Positions 1-9,246 are shown, counted from the stretch's first letter. The stretch is DNA of 42,882 nt from Hyphomicrobium sp. (GCA_013141015.1 JABFRT010000056.1:1-42882), one strand, 5' to 3'. A program made the numbers and translations. Notes: generated from the letters alone by a model not told the origin.

Positions 1-350
1 GAATTGAAGGTCTGAAAACCGGCCGTAAGATCGATCATGGAGGCTGTGCGGCCCCAGACACGAACAAAACCGGCATCCGGCACAATTTGTCCGGCAAGGA
101 TTCGCAACAGCGTTGTTTTGCCAGACCCATTCAGCCCGATGATACCAAGCGACTCACCGCGCACAAGCTTCAGGTCAATGTCCTTGAGCGCCCAAAACTC
201 ACGTTGCCGCAGGTCACAGCTGGCAGCGGCAGGGCCAAAAATTGCTTGCCGGAGCGTTGAGCCTATACGTTGACGCGCCTCGGCCTGGCTACGCGAGAAT
301 ATCTTTCCAACTCCGCTGCCCTGCAAAACTGTGTCACTCAACTTGAGCAT
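1..350 (-). CDS. ABC transporter ATP-binding protein, polysaccharide export (partial)
   Basis: This is the N-terminal part (about 116 residues) of an ABC ATPase that runs off the left edge of the window. It would power export of a polysaccharide or lipid-linked glycan across the inner membrane with the permease encoded just upstream. After an N-terminal stretch of about 55 residues comes the core ABC fold with the Walker A motif GLNGSGKTT and the following LLRILAG. The Q-loop, signature and Walker B regions lie outside the window. The ATG at 350 sits behind an AGGAGG ribosome-binding site that overlaps the permease stop codon (12 bp gap), so the two are almost certainly co-translated. The family resembles Wzt/KpsT-type exporters. 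The C-terminal half, which would show whether a Wzt-like carbohydrate-binding domain is present, is not visible. Confidence 0.9.
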   Translation of the reverse strand, partial: MLKLSDTVLQGSGVGKIFSRSQAEARQRIGSTLRQAIFGPAAASCDLRQREFWALKDIDLKLVRGESLGIIGLNGSGKTTLLRILAGQIVPDAGFVRVWGRTASMIDLTAGFQTFN

Positions 351-362
351 GCGCACCCTCCT

Positions 363-1211
363 TCACAACACACCCCGGATGCGATGTTCCATGACGTAGA
401 AGATGCGAAGCGCAAACAGCAACAGCAGAACGCTTGCCCCACTCCAGAAGGCGAGCGCATAAGGTTGGCTTGGCCATCCGGTCCACATCAGTTCGCGCGC
501 AGCTTGGATGAACACGTAAAACGGATTGCACCAGTCTAGCGATCCGATCACCGGCAGGCTGGGCATCGGAAAGATTACGCCGCTTAGGAACACGCCATAT
601 TGCAGCAGCGCGGTGAGCACCCGTTGAACGTCTGGCACGACGATGTTCAGAATCGATGCGAGCAAACCGACGCCAATGAAAAATGCAACGCCAAGCGCCA
701 TCACTATCAGCGCAAGCGGTGCGGACGCCGCCGGTGCCTGCAGCAGCACAAGAGCCACCAGCACAACCAGGCAAAACCGGACAAATGTCTCAAATAGTGT
801 GCGCGCGAAGCTGGCGATTAGTGTCGTGCTGAGCGGCAAGGATGTCTTCATCGCCTCTGCGTTGCGACCTTTGACGACGGTGATCGGCATGGTCACGCAA
901 GCCGCGAACAGAAACCACAGCGTGACGTTGAATGGGATGGCAAGTGCGGATGGCACATGTTCGAAAGCCGGCACTACGCGCAGCGACGCGAGCATGACAT
1001 AGACCGTCACTGGCAGCAGCGGCAGAAAGATATTCCACAGCACGCCGAGGCGCGTACCTTCGTAACTGTTGCGGAACTCCTGCATAAACATCGAGCGGAC
1101 GTGCGAGCGATGATTGCTGAATTCCTGCAGCAAATGGCGCGCCGCCATCAGCATGCCATCGCTGAACCGGCTGTCAGGCTGATATTCGCGATAGTTTGTC
1201 TCGGCCGTCAT
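363..1211 (-). CDS. ABC-2 type polysaccharide export permease
   Basis: A 282-residue integral inner-membrane protein of the ABC-2 (Wzm/KpsM-like) family, the membrane half of the exporter whose ATPase follows at 350. The sequence shows an amphipathic N-terminal segment with basic residues near FRNSYEGTRLGVLW, typical of the cytoplasmic helix before TM1. About six hydrophobic segments follow, and the conserved ending of the family with a NPFYVFIQAARELMW-type stretch sits before the last helix. The length matches the family. It lies downstream of the sugar-modifying genes on the same strand, with 74 bp separating it from the short-chain dehydrogenase, so it is probably the end of one minus-strand glycan operon. 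The substrate cannot be read from the sequence. Confidence 0.9.
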   Translation of the reverse strand: MTAETNYREYQPDSRFSDGMLMAARHLLQEFSNHRSHVRSMFMQEFRNSYEGTRLGVLWNIFLPLLPVTVYVMLASLRVVPAFEHVPSALAIPFNVTLWFLFAACVTMPITVVKGRNAEAMKTSLPLSTTLIASFARTLFETFVRFCLVVLVALVLLQAPAASAPLALIVMALGVAFFIGVGLLASILNIVVPDVQRVLTALLQYGVFLSGVIFPMPSLPVIGSLDWCNPFYVFIQAARELMWTGWPSQPYALAFWSGASVLLLLFALRIFYVMEHRIRGVL

Positions 1212-1285
1212 CGTTTTATTATCGCTCTCTTACCTGCAGACCTTGATCAGCGAAACACGCGGCACGCATGGCCACTGCTGCGCCT

Positions 1286-2068
1286 TTAGATCCACCCGCC
1301 ATCGACGACAAAGACCTGTTGCGTACACATACGCGCGTCGGCGGCTGCGAGAAACAACGCCAAGCGCGCAACGTCGGCTGGCTCAACCTTGCCGGGCAAT
1401 GCCTGCTTCGCTGCGATTTCAGCATCCGCCGCGGCATCAACCCAGAGTTTGCGTTGTCGTTCGGTCATTGTCCAACCCGGCAGCAACGCATTGACCCGGA
1501 TTGAATCAGGTCCAAACAGACGGGCGAGCGTTCGAACGAGCCCATGGATTGCCGACTTGGCTGTTGTGTATCCGACCATCCCGGTCGTGCCGTTGAGCCA
1601 CGAGATTGAACCAAGACAGATGATAGAACCACCGCCCGCTGCCTTCAAAAACGGATGCGCCGCCTGAGACGCAAAGAAATGGTGGCGCAGGTTGACGTTC
1701 ATGCACGCGTCCCAAGCATCCGGCGTCAACGTGCGCCAATCGTGGCGGGTATCATTCGCCGCGTTGTTGACCAGCGTATCGATCCGCCCATGTTCCGAGC
1801 CGATTGCCAAAATCGCAGCTTGAAGTGCTGCGCAATCGGTAACGTCGCAGGAACGGAATGCAATTGTGCCGCCGCCCGTGCCGCCCGCAGCATTGCATTG
1901 CGCGGCCAGCGCTTGACCTGCGGCGATGTCAATATCGAGGGCAAAGACCCGTGCGCCTTGAGACGCAAACTGCGCCGCCATTTCGCCGCCGATACCACTG
2001 GCGCCACCCGTCACCACCACGATCTGGCCAGCAAGGCTCGGATAGTTGGCCGCGGTGCCCGATGTCAT
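1286..2068 (-). CDS. Short-chain dehydrogenase/reductase
   Basis: A 260-residue classical SDR oxidoreductase, presumably acting on a sugar or hydroxy-acid precursor of the glycan. Visible motifs in order are the nucleotide-binding TGGASGIG near the N-terminus, an acidic residue after strand 2 (LDID, suggesting NAD(H) preference), LVNNAA, a catalytic Ser in LGSIS, the YTTAK active-site motif and a C-terminal VDGGWI ending. The reading frame is open further upstream, but the ATG at 2068 is preferred because it follows the TGA of the upstream hydroxyacid dehydrogenase by a single base (TGAGATG), a typical coupled start. A start at 2113 would overlap the neighbour by about 45 bases. The exact substrate is unknown. 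Its place in the cluster with a CMP-sugar synthetase points to sugar-nucleotide or sugar-acid metabolism by inference only. Confidence 0.9.
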   Translation of the reverse strand: MTSGTAANYPSLAGQIVVVTGGASGIGGEMAAQFASQGARVFALDIDIAAGQALAAQCNAAGGTGGGTIAFRSCDVTDCAALQAAILAIGSEHGRIDTLVNNAANDTRHDWRTLTPDAWDACMNVNLRHHFFASQAAHPFLKAAGGGSIICLGSISWLNGTTGMVGYTTAKSAIHGLVRTLARLFGPDSIRVNALLPGWTMTERQRKLWVDAAADAEIAAKQALPGKVEPADVARLALFLAAADARMCTQQVFVVDGGWI

Positions 2069-2069
2069 C

Positions 2070-3044
2070 TCACGCCACCCGATTGGGTTCGAACGACGCC
2101 TTGGCGCGTCCAACGATCTGCATGGCGATTTCCACCGTCATGCCATTTACCCGGTCGACCGCTTCGGTTGTATTCGAACCGTTGTGGGTTCCAAGAACGC
2201 AGTTCTCGAGGGCGCGCAATGGGCTTGATGCTGGCAACGGCTCGACCTCGAATACGTCGAGACCGGCACCTGCCAAGTGGCCGCTTTGCAATGCTGCAAC
2301 GAGGGCCGGTTCATCAACCAGCGGACCACGTCCGACGTTGACCAGATAGCTGCCGGGTTGCATCGCCGCAAGCGCCTGGCTATTGATCAGATGATGACTT
2401 TCAGGCGTCAGCGCGCAGGCCAACAGCACCACGTCTGATTTGGCCAAAACGTCATCCAGCGTCTTTTGCGTGACGTTCGACTGGGCGAGCGTCGCGGCAT
2501 CGATCACAGCGGAATCGTATCCGATGACCTTCATACCGCATGCAGCACAACGGCGCGCAATCGCCCGGCCGATGGAGCCAAGACCGATGACGCCGGCGGT
2601 CATCGTGTGCAACGAACGCCCTTCAACCTTAAGCCATCCGCCATCACGCACCGACCGGTCCATCCGGTGCAGGCCGCGCGTCAAAGACAACAGATAGGCA
2701 AGCGCCAAGTCAGCCACTTCTTCGCCGAAAACACCAGGCGTGTTGTAGACCGGAATGCCGAGCTCGGCGGCCGCAATCTTGTCGATGCTGTCCGTGCCGA
2801 TGCCCCACTTGACCACAGCCTTTAGCCCCTGCGCTTTGGCTGCCTCCAGTGCGCGGCGGTCAATGATGTCGTCGCCGGCGATGATCGTTTCTGCTCCAGG
2901 AAGCACGGCCAAAATCTCGTCCGCACCCAGCTGCTGGCCTTTGACCTCCGGCAGAACCGGCGTCACGCCATTGGCCTCGAACGTCGCGCGGAATTTGTGA
3001 AAATGGCGCTGCAGATGCAGGCAGCTGACAATAACCCGTGTCAT
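2070..3044 (-). CDS. D-isomer-specific 2-hydroxyacid dehydrogenase (SerA-like)
   Basis: A 324-residue NAD-dependent dehydrogenase of the phosphoglycerate dehydrogenase/glycerate dehydrogenase superfamily. The catalytic domain has WGIGTDSID, and the Rossmann part has GVIGLGSIGRAIARR. Catalytic Arg appears in VNVGRGPLVDE, Glu in DVFEVEPLP and His in GTHNGSNT. No ACT or serine-binding regulatory domain follows, so a housekeeping serine-pathway SerA is less likely than a pathway-specific enzyme. Its ATG overlaps the stop of the cytidylyltransferase (ATGA type) and its stop nearly touches the next SDR start, so the three are translationally coupled. By inference it oxidises or reduces a 2-hydroxy/2-keto acid needed for the sugar that the upstream enzyme activates. 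Confidence 0.9.
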   Translation of the reverse strand: MTRVIVSCLHLQRHFHKFRATFEANGVTPVLPEVKGQQLGADEILAVLPGAETIIAGDDIIDRRALEAAKAQGLKAVVKWGIGTDSIDKIAAAELGIPVYNTPGVFGEEVADLALAYLLSLTRGLHRMDRSVRDGGWLKVEGRSLHTMTAGVIGLGSIGRAIARRCAACGMKVIGYDSAVIDAATLAQSNVTQKTLDDVLAKSDVVLLACALTPESHHLINSQALAAMQPGSYLVNVGRGPLVDEPALVAALQSGHLAGAGLDVFEVEPLPASSPLRALENCVLGTHNGSNTTEAVDRVNGMTVEIAMQIVGRAKASFEPNRVA

Positions 3045-3724
3045 GCCTTACCGCCTGCCCGCTGGCGGAAGATTTCCTCGGCCACTTTGAAATCGATCTC
3101 TTCGTCGATGTCGCGGGCTTCGTAAGGATCCATTTCGAACAGAAACGGACGGTTGCCGATCCGGTTATGCCGTTCGATCAGGGTGTTGCGCTCGAAAATA
3201 TACATGCAGGAATTCTCTTCGTAGAACGGCGGCAAGTCCTGCGTGCGGATCAAGATATTCGGGTTGTGGTTGATGGCACGCGCCAAAGAATCCCAGAAAC
3301 GGGTTTGCACACGCGTCACGGAAAACAGCGAATCGTAGATCGGATAGTTCTTGAAGAACGTCTCGACAGCCTTCTTGACGGTTGCAGCCGTCATGATCGG
3401 ATTGGTCGAATGCGTTTGCAGATAGAATTCCGAAGGCACCGTTTTTACGTCGTGCAACAACACGTCATTCATCGGCGTCATGCCGCCGCTGATCGCCTCC
3501 GGGCGGTCGATGATGATCACATCCGGATACTTAGCTGCGCACTGCTCTTTGATGGTCGGCGAGTCCGTGTTGATAACCACTTTGTCGATGAGACCGCAGC
3601 CGAGCAACGTATCAAGCGTGTGGTGAAAGAGCGGGCGTCCATCGCCGAATGGACGATAGTTCTTACCCGGGACACGTTCGGAGGAATGGCGCATCGGCAT
3701 GAGCGCCACGAGACGGTGTTTCAT
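3041..3724 (-). CDS. Acylneuraminate cytidylyltransferase family protein (CMP-sugar synthetase-like)
   Basis: A 227-residue nucleotidyltransferase of the NeuA/KdsB superfamily, expected to join CTP and an acidic sugar to give a CMP-sugar. The N-terminus carries the family's nucleotide-binding loop in a variant form, MRHSSERVPGKN, followed by HHTLDTLL. INTDSP, YLQTHSTNP, RTQDLPP and a late FEMDPYEARDIDEEIDF segment, with the metal-binding Asp residues expected in this fold, come after. It is close in length to single-domain NeuA proteins and lacks an extra phosphatase domain. It overlaps the dehydrogenase downstream by four bases. The loop differs from the usual RGGSKRIPGKN of true sialic acid or KDO synthetases, so the sugar may be another acid. 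This is a clear family call with the substrate unresolved. Confidence 0.87.
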   Translation of the reverse strand: MKHRLVALMPMRHSSERVPGKNYRPFGDGRPLFHHTLDTLLGCGLIDKVVINTDSPTIKEQCAAKYPDVIIIDRPEAISGGMTPMNDVLLHDVKTVPSEFYLQTHSTNPIMTAATVKKAVETFFKNYPIYDSLFSVTRVQTRFWDSLARAINHNPNILIRTQDLPPFYEENSCMYIFERNTLIERHNRIGNRPFLFEMDPYEARDIDEEIDFKVAEEIFRQRAGGKA

Positions 3725-3847
3725 TCGATCATCTACCGCTGTTTACGAATTCAAATGGCGTAGCACCTACGGCCACAGGCAACGCGCGCACGCGCCAACC
3801 TCGCAAGTGTTAACGTCCCAACCAGATATGGCTTCGCCTGGATGGCG

Positions 3848-4945
3848 TCAACTCTCGGACGCAGGCCCGCGGCTCGTAGCGCCGCGCACATTGACCACGG
3901 CCAGACGCGGGCCGGCAGCAGCGGCAGCGCTGGCACCCTGGTGTGCAGAACCTTCAGCCATGCCGGCAGCCTGTTTTTCCGCAGATTGCCCGGCGCGCGC
4001 ATGCAGCTGATCGTAATCGATCGGCTCATGCTCGACCGGACACAGCGCCTCATCAACAGGCGCACGTGCGGATTTCGGGAAGTAGAAGATGCGGCGCAAC
4101 TCCGCGGTGACTTCGCCAGGGCCATGATGCCCCAGATAGGTGCCCATGAACTGATTGTAGCGGAACATAAAAATAGACCGCGCTTCTTGACGCAGCTTGC
4201 CCTCACCGGCCGCATGCATCAGATCGGCGGCACAATTGGTGACCAGCAAGCGCACAAAATCGAAAGCGGTAAAGTGTGCGGACTCGTCGATACGGCGCAA
4301 CGCCATGGCTTCGCGGCGGTAGCGGTTGCGGATGCCCGGCCAAGTCTCGTCATGCACATGGACGATTTTCGCGCGCGGCGCGTAAGCGATCCATCCGCCT
4401 TTCGCCTGCGCCTTTTTGGCCCAGTCGAGATCCTCAAGGCCGGTTAGCGTCTCGTCATAAGGTTGTTCAAGCCAAGTCGGGCGAAGAACCGCGCAATTAG
4501 CATTGTTGCAGAAGTAGCTACGCTGCGGACAAACCTCTTGGTCGGGAAACCACGTCTTGAAAGATCTGATGTTCCGAATTTTGTTGGTGCCGTCACCTCG
4601 CTGGCGGCCGTAACTGAGCACAACGCGCTTATCAGCAAACGGCTTGACGAGTTCTGACAGCCAGCTGCGCCGGCTCGGATAGACGTGGGCGCTTGCAAAA
4701 ACCAGGATATCGCCTTCCGCCGCCGCGCATCCAACATTCAAGGCGCGTCCAAAGGTGAATTCGCGCTTGTCGATACTGATGATTTTAGCGCCGTGGCGCT
4801 CAGCAATAGCGACGGTGTCGTCGGTCGAGCCAGAGTCGACAACAATGACCTCGTGCGGCAGCACTGTCTGCGCCGCGATTCCAAGCATCAGCTTACCGAT
4901 ATGATGGGCTTCGTTGTAGCTGCGGATAATGATCGAGATCTTCAT
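3848..4945 (-). CDS. Family 2 glycosyltransferase
   Basis: A 365-residue GT-A fold glycosyltransferase. The N-terminal catalytic domain begins with IIIRSYNEAHHIG. It continues with VVDSGSTDDT for the nucleotide-sugar site, the LVFASAHVYP region in place of the usual DxD strand, and GLEDLDWAKKA, which fits the acidic active-site motif. The C-terminal 40 or so residues are Ala/Gly-rich and look disordered. The ATG at 4945 is chosen over one 22 codons upstream because the catalytic domain then starts at residue 2 as usual in GT2 proteins, and a GGTGG ribosome-binding site precedes it. The gene heads the minus-strand run toward the CMP-sugar enzyme, 123 bases away. It probably adds one sugar to the glycan, with donor and acceptor unknown. 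Confidence 0.88.
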   Translation of the reverse strand: MKISIIIRSYNEAHHIGKLMLGIAAQTVLPHEVIVVDSGSTDDTVAIAERHGAKIISIDKREFTFGRALNVGCAAAEGDILVFASAHVYPSRRSWLSELVKPFADKRVVLSYGRQRGDGTNKIRNIRSFKTWFPDQEVCPQRSYFCNNANCAVLRPTWLEQPYDETLTGLEDLDWAKKAQAKGGWIAYAPRAKIVHVHDETWPGIRNRYRREAMALRRIDESAHFTAFDFVRLLVTNCAADLMHAAGEGKLRQEARSIFMFRYNQFMGTYLGHHGPGEVTAELRRIFYFPKSARAPVDEALCPVEHEPIDYDQLHARAGQSAEKQAAGMAEGSAHQGASAAAAAGPRLAVVNVRGATSRGPASES

Positions 4946-5253
4946 ACCATGCCACCTAACGTCGGGCCGGGTACGCTGCAAACACTGCATCTCAGCTGCA
5001 TTTGGACCCATCCTGACAGATTGGTATATCGCTAACAGTCAAACCCAAAAACACAAGCCGGAGATCGTCGGCGTTCAACTTATCCTGGTGGCGCTTTTGC
5101 AACATTACATATTGGACACTGTTCGCAATCCGCTGAATGCGCACCGAGATCCGCAAACATCACAAGCGCAATTGAATCTAATCGCTGTTGGCAGGCACGG
5201 CGAGCGCCATTATCGTCGCGCGGCACACTTCCGGCCACCAGAAAACCAGCGGA
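4946..5253. other. Divergent intergenic region
   Basis: About 308 bases separate the minus-strand glycosyltransferase from the plus-strand SMP-30 gene, so promoters for both should lie here. The stretch is somewhat richer in A and T than the flanks (around 5030-5130). I could not pick a convincing -35/-10 pair or operator, and no RNA gene was seen. Confidence 0.5.
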
Positions 5254-6136
5254 ATGACGCTCAGCATGCCATCGAACATCGAACTTCGAAGCACCGTTGA
5301 CTGCCTCTGGCCGGCAAACGCCCAGCTGGGAGAAGGCTTGGTCTACCAGTCTAGCGAAAAGCGCTTATGGTTCATCGACATCAAGCAACCTAGGCTTTTT
5401 TGCTACTCGTTGAACGACGCGGCTCAGCGCACCTACCCGCTCCCTACCCAAGTCAGCGCGCTTGCGCTGCCACCGCAGGGATGGCGGCCGGCCGTGACCG
5501 GCGAAACAGTCTTGCTGAGCGTTGGGGCGTTGGGTTTCGCTTGGCTTGCCGTGAATGACGGTACTGTCACCCTTCACCCCATCACCGATCCCGAGGCTGA
5601 TCTGCCGGGTAACCGCTTCAACGACGGCAAAATCGGACCGGATGGCCGTTTTTATGCCGGCACAATGGACGAATCGGAGACGGAAGCGTCAGGCGCATTT
5701 TACGTGTTGGACGCAAACGGCAAAACGGCACGCCTCGATACGGGATATCGCGTCACCAATGGCCCGGCGTTCAGTCCTGACGGCCGGGTAATCTATCACA
5801 ATGACAGCGCTTTACGCCGGACCTATGCTTTCGATTTGGACGCATCAGGCGCCGTGTCCGGCAAGCGCCTGTTCCACGCGCACGATGAAAATGGCGGATA
5901 CCCAGACGGCATGACGACGGATGGCGATGGAAATCTGTTCGTTGCCATGTGGGACGGCCGTCGCATTCAGCGCCTTGACGCGGCCGGTGGCGTCACGGGC
6001 TATATTCCTGTGCCAGTGCACCGCCCGACAACGTGCGTGTTTATCGAGCCCGGCACACTCGCCTTCACGTCTGCCGCAGCCGGACTTGACGCGCCATCCC
6101 CCGCTCGACGGTGGATTATTTTGCGCAAGATTTTGA
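5254..6136 (+). CDS. SMP-30/gluconolactonase family protein, frameshifted near the 3' end
   Basis: A six-bladed beta-propeller lactonase-type protein of about 293 residues once the frame is repaired. Visible are the N-terminal LGEGLVY with the metal-ligand Glu, NRFNDGKIGPDGRFYAGTMD with the metal-ligand Asn, and DGMTTDGDGNLFVAMWDG with the metal-ligand Asp. The end of the family pattern (TSAAAGLDAPSP then PLDGGLF) is split between two frames at a run of five C (6098-6102). Reading four C restores the family ending and a TGA at 6134-6136. Uncorrected, the frame runs on to 6177 with an unrelated tail. Such enzymes hydrolyse sugar lactones. Here it could act on a lactone related to the cluster's sugar acid, which is inference. 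The ATG at 5254 is a choice among 5188, 5254 and 5266. Confidence 0.82.
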
Positions 6137-6139
6137 ACT

Positions 6140-7645
6140 TCAATTCGGGTGGCCGAGCGAGAGTTCCAGAAGCTTGAATTCTGTTTTCGCCGCGACCGGA
6201 TCAATGCGCAATGTTTTAGCTGACGGTGCAGTTGGAACGATCAACTGTATGGTGTTGACGCCCACCTGCAGTGAAACGTCGATGGAATGACCATGCCCAT
6301 ACAGCGCCTGTTTTGCCAAAGGAAGTGACCGCTCGGGATAGATCGTCAATGTACTGGGTGCATCGACTTGAAGCCGGATTCTAACGCACACTGAAGGTTG
6401 TTTCTGGGCCTCTGCATCCAAAGAGGCGATCACCATCGGATCGGTTGTCGTTGGCGCGTACGACGCTCCACTATTGAACGCAACATTGCGCAACGACGCC
6501 CTTTTCACCGGAGCGGCAACGTTGGCGGCTAGATTCTCACGATATGTACATTTTCCGGCAGCAGCCGAATTGCGCGTGAGAATGTCTTGGCCAAGCGGGC
6601 TGCGCCAATCGTGCGGGCCATTATAGAAGCGGTTGAGCATTGAACGCTCAACGCCACTGACAACAACGCGTTGCGCGTTGCGCACGGCTGCGGCGACTTT
6701 CTTTTCGTCGCGCGTGACATGCAGCAACGATACATCCCGATAGAGTTTTTCCACCAGTGGGCTGATCCGCGCATAAAAGGAATCATGAATAACGACCGTG
6801 CGTCCAGCCATTGCCCCGTGCTTCGCAAGAAAGGTCTGAACGCCCTCAGCGGCCACGTCACGCTCCCGTTCGGAAAGCAAAAGCATACGAACCCGCAGAT
6901 CGGGGTCCACCATGTTGCCGGGCGCAGGACTGACCGCGAAATCACTTGCAACTGCGTCGCGAGCGGCCGCACCACGCCCGATCATCGCCAGATCACGCAA
7001 AGCGTAGGACGCCCCAAACATCGTCCAATGCGTGTCGGACTGAAGAAAAAGTTGTCTGCGATTTGCGGCGACAGCTTTCAGCGTCAGGCCATGATCGATG
7101 ACGTTGCCAGGGCCATGCGCCGCAAGGCGCTGCTCAAAATGCTTGCGCCGGTCGCTGTAGCACCGAGCATAGAGTTTCGTCCGCTCACTCATTTGTTCCG
7201 GCAGAACGGTCGCCTTATTCGGCGCTATTGCAAATGTGTAGTCGAAACTCGATAGCCGTGCGACATCTGCAACCAGAAACATCCGGTCGATCTTGTCATC
7301 AAAAAGGTCGTCCTTCCCACAGTCGTAGAGTACGAATTGCTCCTTATAGAATAGCCAGCCGTCACGGCCCGACACGATGCGATCATCATCTATCAAGCCA
7401 GCGCCATAGAGAAGCCTGTTGCGAGCGGAGATAGCCGCCTTGCGGACTGGAAAGCGCTCAATGGTCGCGTCCGCAAATTGCAAGCGGGCTTTTTCGAAAC
7501 GCAGGAAGCGAGTGAATTTTGGGAATTCCGTTGCGGGCCGTTGCCCGTAGGCCGGCTCTGGCCCGAACGCAGCAAGCGCGATCAGCGGCAGGTAAAATAG
7601 CCCTACCAGAATACTCGCAAGAACCAGATGCCGGGTGATGCGCAT
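6140..7645 (-). CDS. AlgJ/AlgX-like SGNH-fold O-acetylation protein
   Basis: A 501-residue protein with one N-terminal signal anchor (hydrophobic residues 9-27) and a large periplasmic domain. The acetyltransferase signature of the AlgJ/AlgX/DltD-type SGNH fold is present: QSDTHWTMFG (Asp-His pair) at about residue 205 and VIHDSFYARI (nucleophile Ser region) at about 290. An earlier segment, SGRDGWLFYKEQF, is typical of these proteins. After the catalytic domain come about 130 residues rich in beta-strand that may bind carbohydrate. It starts 9 bases after the MBOAT gene ends. The pair fits the known scheme in which the MBOAT protein passes acetyl groups across the membrane and the SGNH partner places them on a polysaccharide. 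The target glycan is inferred from the locus. Confidence 0.85.
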   Translation of the reverse strand: MRITRHLVLASILVGLFYLPLIALAAFGPEPAYGQRPATEFPKFTRFLRFEKARLQFADATIERFPVRKAAISARNRLLYGAGLIDDDRIVSGRDGWLFYKEQFVLYDCGKDDLFDDKIDRMFLVADVARLSSFDYTFAIAPNKATVLPEQMSERTKLYARCYSDRRKHFEQRLAAHGPGNVIDHGLTLKAVAANRRQLFLQSDTHWTMFGASYALRDLAMIGRGAAARDAVASDFAVSPAPGNMVDPDLRVRMLLLSERERDVAAEGVQTFLAKHGAMAGRTVVIHDSFYARISPLVEKLYRDVSLLHVTRDEKKVAAAVRNAQRVVVSGVERSMLNRFYNGPHDWRSPLGQDILTRNSAAAGKCTYRENLAANVAAPVKRASLRNVAFNSGASYAPTTTDPMVIASLDAEAQKQPSVCVRIRLQVDAPSTLTIYPERSLPLAKQALYGHGHSIDVSLQVGVNTIQLIVPTAPSAKTLRIDPVAAKTEFKLLELSLGHPN

Positions 7646-7654
7646 CGCGTGCCC

Positions 7655-9060
7655 TCAAAACTGGAAATAGAGAAAAGGGCTGAAAGGCCGGGAAAATGCC
7701 AACACCGACGCCACAAGTCCGACGGCGACGGCGTAAGCGAAGCGCACATAATCCACACGCGCCGCGGCGTCCGCCTCCAATCCTTTGCCAACCGTGATAT
7801 GGCCCGGAATAAAGAACACGCTAAGTGAAAGGACCAGCGTTGCGGCGGTCAGTGGATCAAGTGCTTGGGCCACATTATCGGGTATTGCGGTCGAGAAGCC
7901 TTTGAACAGACTCATGGTCTGCCAGTATTCATAAGCATACGACAAATCCCTTGCCCGAAATAGAACCCAGCCGAACACAACAACAACCGTTACATAGAAT
8001 GCACCTGCCAAAGTGCGCCCGGCAGCAGGCTTGCCGCGCCTCCACAATCGTTCCGCAACCAGGAATAAACCATTGTAGAGACCCCAGGCGATAAAATGCC
8101 AAGCGGCACCATGCCAGACGCCCGTCAAGAAAAAGACGATCAGGAGATTGAGATAGGTCCGCGATTTCGATCCGCTATTCCCGCCAAGAGGTATGTAGAC
8201 ATAGTCGCGGAAGAAGGTCGAAAGCGAAATGTGCCAGCGCCGCCAGAAATCAGTGATACTGGCTGCCGAGTAGGGGCGGCGGAAGTTTTCCTCAAACCGC
8301 ACGCCAAACATCCGAGCGATGCCGATTGCCATGTCGGAATAGCCGGAAAAATCGAAATAGATTTGGATGGTGTAGGCGACGGCGCCAATCCAGGCCGCAG
8401 AGAATCCGAGTTCGCCGGGCTGCAACGCGAAGCACGCATCTGCAACCGCACCGGCCGTGTCGGCCACAATCAGTTTCTTACCAAGCCCATGCAGAAACCG
8501 CACCGTGCCGTGAAACACGTCGCCGCTGGTCCACTTGGGATCGAGAAAATAGCGGCACACAACCGAATACCGCACAATCGGTCCAGCGATCAGGTGGGGA
8601 AAAAACGAGACGAATGTCAGAAACACCAGCGGATTGCGCGGCGGCACGACCTCCCGGCGGGAAACATCCACAAGGTAGGAAATCGATTGAAAGGTGAAGA
8701 ACGATATGCCGATCGGCAGCCAGATATTGCGGAAGTTCTCTTCAATTCCGTGCCCGACGACGACGGCGAGGTTAGACGTAATAAAAAACGAATATTTGAA
8801 AAAGCCGATCGCAAGCAGATTGACCGCGATCGCCAGCGGCAGAACCACGGCCTATTCTGAGCATCGATCCAGAAAGACACTGCCCAATTGCTAAGCGCCG
8901 AAGCCATGAACAAAAAAACGAAGGCGCCAGAGCCAAAAAAGTAGAAGAACGTGCTCGCAACACAGGCGACGACAAGGAACAGGTGGCGCGGAAAAAGGTT
9001 GGCCGCGAGAATGAATCCGGGCAGAAAGAGAAACAAAAATATCGGGTCGGAAAAGACCAC
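7655..9060 (-). CDS. MBOAT family O-acyltransferase (AlgI-like), frameshifted
   Basis: A polytopic membrane acyltransferase of about 468 residues when two overlapping frames are joined. The N-terminal part starts at a GTG at 9060 behind an AGGGGG site and shows the usual AlgI opening (FLFLFLPGF) and two further hydrophobic segments. The rest continues in another frame from about 8850 with FFKYSFF, PIGISFFTFQSISYLVDV and FFPHLIAGPI. Near the C-terminus are FWRRWHISLSTFFRDYVYIPLGGN and FFLTGVWHGAAWHF with the catalytic His. The break lies around 8848-8856, where one frame meets a TAG and the other would run out at 8617. A one-base sequence error or a real mutation could explain it. Its partner is the SGNH protein immediately downstream. 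Confidence 0.85.
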
Positions 9061-9246
9061 GCACGCCCCCTGGGGTTAACCTGTCAACGCGGCGCAGCTC
9101 AGCCTGAAAGATTGCCTGCTGGCAGATCTTTGCCGCCGCGCAATTCTCCAGCGTTCCCGCCCGTAAAGCCGGCGGCAGCAATATCCCCTCCAATTGTCCG
9201 ACTCCAGATTTAAAGGGCCCCCGTAATCCACAGCATATTTGGCGAT

